Of a stretch of 64,000 nt of DNA, positions 1 to 8,946 are shown one piece after another; within the stretch, counting starts at the first letter, position 1; each line of letters begins with the position of its first letter. The notes beneath the pieces were generated by a model. It did no database searches and was not told where the DNA came from. It saw only the letters and a program-made list of their open reading frames with translations. This DNA is from Oscillospiraceae bacterium (GTDB lineage: Bacteria; Bacillota; Clostridia; Oscillospirales; CAG-272). The stretch spans positions 992,001 to 1,056,000 of the forward strand of contig CP091718.1 of NCBI GenBank assembly GCA_022009675.1, given 5' to 3'. The position numbers and the translations under genes are program-made.

Positions 1-117
1 TGAACCTATAGGTCTCCGCAAAACCGACAAAAAGCGTTCCCTGCGAGTGATTCCGCCCCCCACCGAGGCACCTGTACGGCAGGGACAGCCAGTGCCGCGC
101 CCCGTCCAGCTTGGGGA

Positions 118-1490
118 TGCAAGGGGCGAAGCCCCTTGCATGAAATAACCTTGATCACCCCCTTCCCCGCCGGGGAAGGGGTCGGGGGATAGGGGGCAAA
201 AAGAACACTAAAGGCAGGGCAGAGCGGCAACCCCAACCGCCGCGCCCCCCGCTGGGTACAGCGATGGCAAGGTCATCCGGCAACGCCGGGGCAAGCCCCC
301 CCGCCAGCGCGCGATACGCCGCCCCTGTTCCGGTGCCGCCCGGGTTCAGCCTCCGGGTACCTGTTCGGCACGGTCTGTAAGTGCCGCAGGCGGTTCAGCG
401 CCGGGGTGCGGGGGCGAAGCCCCCGGCGAAAATAATCTTTAGGGGCTCCCCTTCCCCACTGGGGAAGGGGGTCGAGGGGATAGGGGCAGCAAAGAAAACT
501 AAAGGCAGGGTAGGGAGGCGACAAAGAAGGCAAGCCGTCCGCTGGGTACCTGCGGGCAAGTTCAGCCTGTGCCGCAAGCGGTTCAGTGCCGGGTGCCGGG
601 GCGAAGCCCCCGGCGAAAATATCTTTGAGGGCTCCCCTTTCCCCGCCGGGGAAGGGGGCTGGGGGATAGGGGGCAAAAAGAACACTAAAGGCAGGGGTAG
701 GGCGGCAACCCCAACCGCCGCGCCCCCCGCTGGGTACAGCGATGGCAAGGTCAGCCGGCAACGCCGGGGCAAGCTCCCCGCCAGCGCGCGATACGCCGCC
801 CCTGCTCCGGTGCCGCCCGGGTTCAGCCTCCGGGTACCTGTTCGGCACGGTTTGTAAGTGCCGCAAGCGGTTCAGCGCAGGGGTGCCGGGGCGAAGCCCC
901 CGGCGAAAATAAACTTTGAGTCCCCTTCCCCACCGGGGAAGGGGGCTGGGGAGATAGGGGGCAAAAAGAACACTAAAGGCAGGGTAGGGAGGCGACAAAG
1001 AAGGCAAGCCGTCCGCTGGGTACCTGCGGGGCAAGTTCAGCCCTGTGCCGCAAGCGGTTCAGTGCCGGGGTGCCGGGGCGAAGCCCCCGGCGAAATAATC
1101 TTGGGGCTCCCCTTTCCCCGCCGGGGAAGGGGGCTGGGGGATAGGGGGCAAAAAGAACACTAAAAGGGCAGGGTAGGGGCGGCAACCCCAACCGCCGCGC
1201 CCCCCCCCCGCTGGGTACAGCGATGGCAAGGTCAGCCGGCAACGCCGGGGCAAGCTCCCCGCCAGCGCGCGATACGCCGCCCCTGTTTCGGTGCCGCCCG
1301 GGTTCAGCCTCCGGGTACCTGTTCGGCACGGTCTGTGAGTGCCGCAGGCGGTTCAGCGCAGGGTGCCGGGGCGAAGCCCCCGGCGAAATAATCTTTAGGG
1401 CTCCCCTTCCCCGCCGGGGAAGGGGGCTGGGGGATAGGGGGCAAAAAGAACACTAAAGGCAGGGTAGGGAGGCGACAAAGAAGGCAAGCC
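118..1490 (+). repeat. Cluster A of the two-hairpin intergenic repeat (six units)
   Basis: Six units in the same orientation, at about 118-222, 406-517, 592-695, 884-985, 1069-1176 and 1371-1470. Each has a first palindrome (type I TGCAAGGGGC-GAA-GCCCCTTGCA, or type II GCCGGGG-CGAAG-CCCCCGGC), a short A/T-rich spacer, a second palindrome (CCCCTTCCCC-GCC-GGGGAAGGGG) and a tail containing GGGGGCA, then CTAAAGGCAGGG. The first unit is type I and the rest are type II. No credible gene lies in positions 1-1550; the long open frames here come from the repeat's base composition. Confidence 0.9.
251..1490 (+). repeat. About 480-bp direct tandem repeat, 2.6 copies
   Basis: The block starting GCTGGGTACAGCGATGGC recurs at 251, 729 and 1210, giving periods of 478 and 481 bases. 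Each period carries two of the two-hairpin units plus their linkers. The third copy is cut short at about 1490 by the flank of the next gene. Confidence 0.85.
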
Positions 1491-1555
1491 GCCCCCCGCC
1501 TTACCTGAATTTTACAAAGCCGATACGCCCCGCTGATTGCCGGAGCGCATTTGCG

Positions 1556-1561
1556 TATAAT
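1556..1561 (+). promoter_or_regulatory. Possible -10 box of the MBL-fold gene
   Basis: TATAAT lies about 48 bases before the proposed start codon. No good -35 box is visible at the right distance, so this is weak evidence. Confidence 0.35.
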
Positions 1562-1608
1562 AGAGGCGGATTCAGGAGGAAAACTCCACTCCGGGAGGGA
1601 AAAACAGT

Positions 1609-2705
1609 ATGGTCAGAATGAAAAATTGCGGGCGGATGCGGCGAGAACGGCAGGAGCTGCTTCTTCGTGGACGCAGGACGCCCCGGCGCAGGATTTCTCG
1701 TGGACTGCGGCGTGTCGCAGGACGGCGGCTTCCCGCGCCTGACCCGCGAGGAAATCTCCCGCGTCAGCGCAGTTTTTCCTGACAAGCGCCGCCCCCCGAA
1801 CGCGCAGGCGCCCTGCCGTGGCTGGCAACGCAGGGCTTCACCGGACAGGTCGTCGCGCCGGCGTGCACCCTGCTGCAGCTGCCGCAGACCCCGGCGCGTC
1901 CCGTCCCGCTGGAACGCCTGTGCGAAGGACACCGGTACGGCTCGCTGGGATTCGTGTCGTTCACCTACGGCAGGAGCGGCGGGAGCGCAGGCGGCGTCTG
2001 GTACCGCTTCAGCCTGGAGGGAAAAATCACTGCTTTTTCTCCGGCGGCTATACCGAGGATACCCTGCTCTACGCCTGCGATCCCATCCGGGACACCCGCG
2101 CGGACGCCGCGGTGCTGGACTGCGCCTACGGCTACCGGACGGTGTCCTTCGAGGAGGACTGCGAGGCGCTGGTCAGCGCCGTGCGCGGTCTGCGGCAGGC
2201 GCACAGGATGCTGCTGTTCCCCGTGCCGCCCGCCGGACGCGGGATTGAGCTGCTGTACCTTCTGCATACGGCGTTTCCCGCGTGGCGTTTCAGCTGTGAC
2301 CGCCGTTTTGCGGAGCAGCTGCGGCGGATGCCCGCGCAGGCGGATTGGTTCAAGCGCACCGTGCGCTTGCCTGCCCGCGCCGCCGGGCTGTATAACCCGC
2401 CCACTGGATGCACGACCCGCCTGGCGGATGCGGTGTTCGTATCCGACCCGACCCTGACTCAGCCGGACGCCCGCGAGATGGCGGAAACGGTTCTGCGCGG
2501 CGGCGGATTTGCGGTTCTGACTGACACGCCTGCTCCCGATACGCCTGCCGCTACCCTGCTGGCGGAGGGCAAGGCTGTCCAGCTTCTGTACCCGACGCAC
2601 CCGGACATGGTGCGGTGCGGTCGGCTCTCGCGGCTCAACCGGTTTGTCCGCGTGATTCCTGCCATGACGCCGGATATTGATTCGGAACGCGAGATTGTGG
2701 TCTGA
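1609..2705 (+). pseudogene. MBL-fold (metallo-beta-lactamase superfamily) protein, frameshifted and lacking the metal motif
   Basis: The readable protein begins MVRMKIAGGCGENGRSC after one base is removed from an A5 run near 1622. It continues through GAGFLVDCG, GALPWL and SGGYTEDTLLY to a long in-frame C-terminal half (about 2035-2705). The opening GCGENGRS-CFFVD followed by LVDCG resembles bacterial MBL-fold hydrolases of the RNase J/CPSF type. At least four indels are needed (about 1622, C6 run at 1792, 1925, 2030). Where the family has its HxHxDH zinc motif just before GALPWL, this sequence reads TSAAPERAGALPWL, so the metal ligands appear to be absent. The start was chosen because GGGAGGG ends nine bases upstream. 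It is either a genuine pseudogene or pseudo-enzyme, or sequencing indels have also damaged the motif. Confidence 0.6.
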
Positions 2706-2712
2706 CAAAAAA

Positions 2713-2786
2713 AACGGCGGCTTTCCGCCGCCGGGAGAAACATAAACGGGGGGGTAAAAACTCACTTTGAGTCTTTACCCCCCATT
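2713..2786 (-). terminator. Double terminator between convergent genes
   Basis: The hairpin at 2748-2783 (GGGGGGGTAAA stem with an ACTCA/TGAGT apex) is followed by ATTTTAT on the plus strand. A second hairpin at 2713-2733 (CGGCGG/CCGCCG) is followed by T8 on the minus strand. Together they can end transcription of the MBL-fold gene and of fakA. Confidence 0.8.
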
Positions 2787-2800
2787 TTATCGTAAAAGAA

Positions 2801-4484
2801 TCACTCCACGGAGATGATGAAATCGTAGAGAGGCTGACCGCCGGGGAACATGACGATTTCCGCGTCGGGCAGAAGCTTCTGCGCATCCTCCAGAAGCTCG
2901 GTGGCGCAGGATTGGCTGACATCGGCGCCGTAGAACGCAGTCACGAACTCGGCGTGCGGGAAATTCTTGAGCATTTCCAGCACGATGGTGCGGCGGGAGG
3001 TGCCGGTGTAGCCGATCTTGCGGTCGCAAAGCCCCATGTACTCGCCCGCCCGGATGCTCATGCCGTCGATGGCGGCGTCCTTGACGGCGCGGGTTACGGA
3101 CAGCGTGTGGACGTTGGCAAAGGCGGCGGTCATGCCCGCGCGGTTCTCCTCGGTGTCGGCATCGGGATTGAACGCCAGCATGGCGGAAAGCCCCTCCGGA
3201 ACACTGCGCGTCTCCAGCACCACGGCGGTCTGGCGACCTTCCTCAGCCAGAATGTGCGCCGCCTGCTGTGCGACCATGATAATATTCTTGTTGTTGGGCA
3301 GGATAAATACGGTTTCGGCGGCAGTCTTTCGCACGGCGCGGAGCAGGTCCTCGGTGGAGGGGTTCATGGTCTGCCCGCCGGTGACAATCTCCTGCACGCC
3401 CGTGTCGCGGAAGGCGGCGGCGATTCCGTCACCCATGCACGGCGACAAACCCGACCGGCTTGTCGATTTCCGGACGCTCTGCGGCGGCAGCCGCGGCTGC
3501 GGCGTCGTCCGCCGCCTGCTTATCCGCCGTTTCGCCGGCGGCGGTCAGCGCGTGATGCTGATTGCGCATATTCTCCACCTTGACCGTCTCAAGGGAACCG
3601 TAGCGAACCGCTTCGGACAGCACCCTGCCGGGGTCGTTGGTGTGGATATGCACCTTGATGATGCTCTCATCGTCCACAAAGACCATGGAATCGCCCAGCG
3701 GCTCAATGGCTTTTTTGAACGGCTCGCCGGTTCCGTCACCGACATGCTCCGGCGACTTGGCGACAATACACTCGGTGCAGTAGGCGAACTTGATGCTGGC
3801 GGGGTCGATCTCGGAGAAATCGGCTGCGCCGGAATGCGACTGTCCGGCATCCGGCTCCGTGTCGGCGGCAGCGATGTCCTGCCCCTTGAGCGATGCCAGC
3901 ATACCCTTGAGCATGGCGACGAATCCACTGCCGCCCGCGTCCACGACCTTTGCCTGCTTGAGCACGGGGAGCATTTCGGGGGTCTGCTGCAGCACCTCCT
4001 CGGCGGAATTGACCAGCCGCTCGAAGAATGCCTCCGGGTCGCCCTGATACAGCTCGCTTTCCGCCTCTGCCGTGTCGGCTGTCCCGCGCATGACGGTCAG
4101 AATGGTGCCCTCGGTGGGCTGTCCGACCGCGCGGTACGCCTCGTTTGTGCCGGAGCGGATTGCCTTTGCGATATCCTTGGAGTCGGCTTTATCCAGCCCC
4201 TTGAAGGATTTTGCCATTCCCCGGAAGAACAGTGACAGGATAGCGCCTGAGTTACCGCGCGCGGCGCGCAGGACTTTTTCCGCCACGCGGCCAGCCGCCT
4301 CGGAGAGGGTTCCGGGCTCGACGTGGATTTCGCGCACGGGCTTCATGGTCAGGCTCATATTGATGCCTGTGTCCCCGTCCGGGACGGGGAACACGTTAAG
4401 ATTGTTGATTTCGGTCTTCTGGCTGTCCAGCGAATTGGCTGCCGAGACGCACATTTTCTGAAATTTATTGCCGTCGATCTGCAT
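2801..4484 (-). CDS. fakA: DAK-domain protein YloV/FakA, fatty acid kinase ATP-binding subunit (one frameshift)
   Basis: The N-terminal half opens with NVFPVPDGDTGINMSLTM, the DhaL/DAK2 nucleotide-Mg signature. DhaL spans roughly residues 1-200. The C-terminal part contains GGQTMNPSTEDLL and LPNNKNI, both typical of the YloV/FakA C-terminal domain. FakA phosphorylates fatty acids presented by FakB (DegV-family) partners for phospholipid synthesis. Total length is about 560 residues, normal for the family, but the frame breaks near 3440 just before DGIAAAFRDTG, which is probably a sequencing indel. AAAGGTGG lies seven bases before the ATG. The gene is alone, with its own strong promoter. The symbol rests on family resemblance; no fakB is visible nearby. 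Confidence 0.85.
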
Positions 4485-4606
4485 ATACGGATACCACCTT
4501 TCATGGCAGTCTTGTCATGGTTGCCCGCGGCGTTGGCAGGGAGCTTGCGGCATCTGTAGCCGCACACCGGGACATCTTGTATCGGATACAACATCCGTGC
4601 GGTATG

Positions 4607-4635
4607 ATTATACCTTGTTTTTCCCCTGTTGTCAA
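4607..4635 (-). promoter_or_regulatory. Sigma-A promoter of fakA
   Basis: Minus-strand TTGACA (4630-4635), 17-base spacer, TATAAT (4607-4612). Both boxes match consensus exactly. The leader to the ATG is about 115 bases. Confidence 0.9.
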
Positions 4636-4639
4636 TACT

Positions 4640-5340
4640 TTTTTCTGCGGATTTGGCGTCTCACGGAATTTTCGTGATATTGTCACCAAAACAACAGGTT
4701 ATTCCGGCGTGGTTTGGTTGAAGGGGCGCCCCGGGCGGCACGGTGGAAAGGGGCGAACCACGCGCCCGGGGGGGGGCTGGGTGGCTTGCCCCCATGCGGC
4801 ACTGGCTATCCCTGCCCCGGGGGAGAGGACCATCTCAAACGCCGCCGTCGCTTGCGACGGATAGTTCCATCTCCCCCGGTCCCCCCTCTCCTTGGCTGCC
4901 GGCATTGTCCAAAGGAAAGCATTTCCACCGTTTTTGCACCGAGCCGCAGGCTCCCTTTCGCAGGGTGCCTGTATGGCAGGGGTCTGTAAGTGCCGCAAGC
5001 AGTCTAATGCAGGGTGCCGGGGGCGAAGCCCCGGCGAAAATAAACTTTGGGCACCCCCTTCCCCCGCTGGGGAAGGGGATCGAGAGGATGGGGGGCAGCA
5101 AAAGTGAAGCTAAAGGTAGGGTAAGCAGGCAACAAAGAAGGTAAGCCCCCGCGTCGTGCACCTGTACGGCAGGCTCTGTAAGTGCCGCAAGCAGTCTAAT
5201 GCAGGGGTGCCCGGGGCGAAGCCCCCGGCGAAATAAACTTTAGTCTCCCCCTCTCCCCGCCGGGGAAGGGGCTGAGGATGGGGGGCAGAATCAAAACTAA
5301 AGGCAGGGTAGGCGGGCAACAAAGAAGGTAAGCCCCGCGC
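4640..5340 (+). repeat. Intergenic region with cluster B of the two-hairpin repeat
   Basis: Two type II units lie at about 5015-5131 and 5208-5320. Positions 4700-5010 are GC-rich, with short repeat-like fragments such as AAGTGCCGCAAGC that also flank other units. No gene is supported here. Confidence 0.8.
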
Positions 5341-5376
5341 TGGGAACAACACCGGCAGTAAAACCGCCGCAACACC

Positions 5377-5405
5377 TTGACATCCCGCCGAGAAGCGGGT
5401 ATAAT
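5377..5405 (+). promoter_or_regulatory. Sigma-A promoter of mtnN
   Basis: TTGACA (5377-5382), 17-base spacer, TATAAT (5400-5405). Because the -35 box starts at 5377, any start codon upstream of the -10 box is excluded, which fixes the mtnN start at 5440. Confidence 0.9.
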
Positions 5406-5439
5406 GAGAGCAAATCAAGACAGAAAGCAGGTAAATCAC

Positions 5440-6164
5440 ATGACGGATACGGAAGAAAACAAAGGATATCTCGGCATCATAGGCGCCATGCAAATCGAGG
5501 TGGAGGAGCTGATCGCCCACATGACCGACTGCACGGAGCAGACAGTCAGCGGGATCACCTTCACGGGAAGGCATCCTGCGCGGCAGGCGCACGGTGGTGG
5601 CGAGATGCGGCGTAGGGAAGGTGTTCGCGGCATTGTGCGCGCAGACCATGATCCTTTTGTATCACCCGGAGGTCATTATCAATACAGGCGTTGCGGGAAG
5701 CCTGACAGACCGGCTCGGCATCGGGCAGGTCGCCGTGGCGGACGCGGTGATACAGCACGACATGGACACCTCCCCGCTGGGCGATCCCGTGGGGCTGATT
5801 TCCGGGCTGAATCTGGTCACGCTCCCGACCGATCCCGCCGTGACTGACGGGCTGTGTGCCTGCGTCCGCGAAGCAGGGGTGCCGTATGTCCGGGGCGTTA
5901 TTGCCTCCGGCGACCGTTTTTGTCGCGGGCAGTGCCGCCAAGCAACGCATCCGGGCGGCTTTCCCGGCGCTTGATCTCATCGCCTGCGAGATGGAGGGTG
6001 CCGCCATCGTGCAGGTCTGCTTTGTCAACCATGTTCCCTGTACCGTTCTGCGTGCCATTTCCGACGGCGGGGACGAGCAGGCGTTCTATGACTATCCCTC
6101 CTTCCTGCGGGATTCTGCCCACACTGCCGCCTCCCTGCTGGAGGCATATGCGGCGCGGGGGTGA
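5440..6164 (+). CDS. mtnN: 5'-methylthioadenosine/S-adenosylhomocysteine nucleosidase (two frameshifts)
   Basis: The assembled protein reads GIIGAMQIEVEEL, then VARCGVGKVFAALCAQ, NTGVAGSL, VIASGDRF, CEMEGAAIVQVC and the conserved end AISDGGDEQ. These are the order and motifs of the Pfs/MTAN nucleosidase family, with the Glu of IGAMQIE, the MEGAA substrate loop and the catalytic Asp of SDG. The enzyme cleaves adenine from MTA and SAH, recycling the by-products of methylation and polyamine synthesis. Length is about 240 residues, as expected. The frame breaks near 5570 and 5920, probably sequencing indels. The gene is monocistronic and sits between two repeat clusters. Confidence 0.9.
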
Positions 6165-6224
6165 TGGGGCGATTTTGCCCGGCTGGTCGTCGGCTGACCT
6201 TGCCGTTTCGGAATCCACAGGGGT

Positions 6225-6665
6225 GGCTTGCCTTGCTTGTCGCCTGCCGCCCCTGCCTTTAGCTTTGATTCTGCCCCCATCCCCCCGCCCCCTTCCCGGC
6301 GGGAAGGGGGAGACTCAAAGTTTATTTCGCCGGGGCTTCGCCCCCGGCACCCCTGCACTGAACCGCTTGCGGCACTTATAAACCCTGCCATACAGATGCA
6401 CAGCGGTAGCGGCTTTTTGCAATCCGGGTTCCCGCCCCCGGCGGGTGCCAACGTTCCATTCGAAGCCGCAAGAATCGGTTTTCCACAAGCAAAGCCAGTG
6501 CCGTGTCCCATCCAGCCCCGGGGATGCAAGGGGCGAAGCCCCTTGCATGAAAAATAACCTTGGTCTCCCCCTTCCCCGCCGGGGAAAGGGGGCTGAGGGA
6601 GATAGGGGGCGATAAAGTAAGCTAAAGGCAGGGTAGGCAGGCGACAAAGAAAGCACGCCCCCGCA
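6225..6665. repeat. Cluster C of the two-hairpin repeat, two units in opposite orientation
   Basis: One type II unit on the minus strand (about 6225-6355) and one type I unit on the plus strand (about 6521-6660), tail-out. Positions 6360-6520 between them hold no gene. Confidence 0.85.
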
Positions 6666-6778
6666 GAGGCGCCGCCAACGCCCGCCGCGCCTGCAACGCC
6701 GGAGCAATCCCCCCCGACACGGGGGCACCCCCCGGCGCCGGAAAAAGGCAAATGCCGCCGAAATTCTGCCGAAACCGG

Positions 6779-6808
6779 TTGACAAGCACCGCGCCGATAT
6801 GGTACAAT
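6779..6808 (+). promoter_or_regulatory. Promoter of the rhamnosidase gene
   Basis: TTGACA (6779-6784), 18-base spacer with an extended TGG, then TACAAT (6803-6808). Confidence 0.8.
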
Positions 6809-6855
6809 ACAAACAACCCGGCGGGATGCCTTCCGCCGGAAAAAGAGCATGGAAT

Positions 6856-6913
6856 GCCATAGGCAAAGCCATAGGCAAAGCATAGGCAAAGCATAGGCAA
6901 AGCCATAGGCAAT
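6856..6913 (+). repeat. Short tandem repeat in the 5' leader of the rhamnosidase gene
   Basis: Five units of GCCATAGGCAAA or its 11-base form GCATAGGCAAA, at 6856, 6868, 6880, 6891 and 6902. They lie between the -10 box and the start codon, so they are transcribed as part of the leader. Confidence 0.9.
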
Positions 6914-6942
6914 GCCACATGGCAGAAAGGGACGGAACATAC

Positions 6943-8626
6943 ATGAAGGTCAACGAAAAATTCGAAGCCCTGAACGGGAAGGAAACAGACCCCCGCACAA
7001 GGCGGTATCTGGCACCGCGCCGCGTCGTGCTGACGGAGGGCGACGTGCGCGACCCGGAGACACTGCTCCGCGAGCGCAGCAATCAGATCACACTGGTGAC
7101 AGGCGAGAACTGCACACTGCGCAATCAGCCCGGCAAGCCGCACGCAAAGATCCTGCTGGATTTCGGCATTGAGTTTGCGGGCAGCGTGCGCCTGATGATC
7201 TGGGGCACGCAGGGACCAAACAACCGCGCGGATATCAACGTCCGGTTCGGCGAATCGGTCATGGAGGCACTCACCCCCATCCGCGAAAAGAACACCACCA
7301 ACGACCACGCCATCCGCGACCGCGTGATGAACGTCGGGATGCTCTCCGCCTGCGAGACAAACGAGTCCGGCTTCCGGTTCGTGTGCATCGAGCTGCTGGA
7401 GGAGGAAGGAATGGTGCAGTTCAAGGCGGTGCAGGGCGTGTTCCACTATCTGGATCTGGACTATGTCGGCTCCTTCTCCTGCTCCGATGAGAAGCTGAAC
7501 CGCATCTGGGACACCGCCGCCTACACGGCACACCTGAATATGCAGGAATTCCTCTGGGACGGCATCAAGCGCGACCGGCTGGTCTGGATCGGCGATATGC
7601 ACACCGAGGTCAACACTATCCTGACCGCCTTCGGCTACAACGATATCGTGCCGCGCTCGCTGGATGTCGTGCGCGATGAGACGCCGGTCGGCAACTGGAT
7701 GAACGGCATTTCCTCCTACTCTATCTGGTGGCTTCTGATTCACTGCGACTGGTACCGCGCCTTCGGCGACCGGGACTACCTGGAGCAGCAGCACACCTAC
7801 CTGCGGGAGCTTATGACGGTTCTGGCTGGCTGTGTGGACGCGGACGGCGCGGAGCATATGCCGGAGAGACGCTTCCTGGATTGGCCCAACAACGACGATC
7901 CTGCTGCCATTCACGCCGGTCTGCAGGGAATGCTCCGGCTGGCGCTGACCAAGGGCGCCGAGCTGCTCCGCGTGCTGGGCGAGGACGAGACCGCCGCCCT
8001 GTGCGAGGCGGCTGCCGCGCGTATGCTGCAGCACGTGCCGGACTGCCACGGCTCCAAGCAGGCGGCTGCTCTGCTGTCGCTGTCCGGGCTTGCCGATCCC
8101 AAGGCTATCAACGCGGACGTGCTGACCCCCGGCGGCGGACACGGCTACTCCACCTTCTTCGGCTACTACATCCTTGCCGCCAAGGCGCTGGCTGGCGACT
8201 ATGCCGGCGCGCTGGCTGATATGAAGCAGTACTGGGGCGGTATGCTGGATATGGGCGCGACCACCTTCTGGGAGGATTTCAATCTGGATTGGATGAACAA
8301 CGCCGGACGCATCGACGAGGTTGTCCCGGAGGGCAAGATCGACATCCACGGCGACTACGGCGCGTACTGCTATATCCGGTTCCGTCACTCGCTCTGCCAT
8401 GGCTGGGCTTCCGGTCCCTGCCCCTACCTGTCCAACTATGTGCTGGGTATCCGCAACCTTGCGCCCGGCAAGTACGAGGTCAAGCCCGAGCTTGCCGGTC
8501 TGGAGTGGGCAAAAGGGTACCTATCCCACCCCGAAGGGTGCGCTGTCCGTCTGGGCTTTCCGCAACGAAAAGGGCGAAACGGTCGTCGAGATCGACGCGC
8601 CTGCCGGAATCGAGATCGTGCGGTAA
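6943..8626 (+). CDS. Alpha-L-rhamnosidase-like glycoside hydrolase (GH78-type six-hairpin barrel), one frameshift near the end
   Basis: After an N-terminal beta-rich part (about residues 1-150), the protein shows DEKLNRIWDTAAYT, then DGIKRDRLVWIGDMHTE and GATTFWEDFN. These match the helical (alpha/alpha)6 barrel of GH78 rhamnosidases, where the DRL-W-GD loop and FWE segment carry acidic catalytic or binding residues. HSLCHGWASGP near the end is also typical. The likely role is release of rhamnose from plant or bacterial glycans; no signal peptide is seen, so it is probably cytoplasmic. The start at 6943 (MKVNEKFEAL) is preferred to 6919 because AAAGGGA lies upstream. The frame breaks near 8517; the correct tail ends PAGIEIVR at 8626. 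No sugar transporter is adjacent. Confidence 0.8.
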
Positions 8627-8640
8627 GGGAGCCTTGTGCG

Positions 8641-8733
8641 CCGGGGGAACCTCCTGCAGGAGGTTCCCCCGGTTCCCCACGTCTTTTTCCCGGTTTTGTT
8701 TCTGTCCGGGGCCGACACTGGCCCCGGACTTTT
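8641..8733 (+). terminator. Tandem hairpins after the rhamnosidase gene
   Basis: A perfect 32-base palindrome at 8641-8672 (CCGGGGGAACCTCC arm) is followed by a second hairpin at 8704-8729 (GTCCGGGGCC arm) ending in TTTT. Confidence 0.75.
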
Positions 8734-8792
8734 CGGTACGGAGCATTCCCCCTCCGCCGAAGATATTTATGCAATGTATGCAAAAAAAATAA

Positions 8793-8843
8793 GCCAACCG
8801 CTTCAGCGGCAGTTTGCGTCCGCTTGCGGTTGGCAGTTTTTTG
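8793..8843 (-). terminator. Bidirectional terminator, downstream of glnS
   Basis: GCCAACCGC (8793-8801) pairs with GCGGTTGGC (8826-8834). The plus strand continues AGTTTTTT; the minus strand continues TTATTTTTTTT. A further small palindrome lies between it and the glnS stop. Confidence 0.8.
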
Positions 8844-8946
8844 GGGCTTTCAGCCCCGCCGGCAATATGTTCCGGCAGGGCTGTACCAACCACCGGCTAA
8901 GCCGGCGGTTACAGGACAGTGCAACGGCTGTTTTTCCGTGCAGCGG

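Noticed and set aside
273..1034. Long Pro/Arg-rich open frames in the repeat clusters (for example 253 codons here, and similar ones near 10.8, 40 and 53 kb)
   Set aside because: They read through the palindromes and linkers of the repeat family, occur in several frames and both strands, and have no ribosome site or recognisable domain.
5377..5439. Upstream TTG start for mtnN
   Set aside because: That codon is the -35 box of the mtnN promoter, so it cannot be in the transcript.
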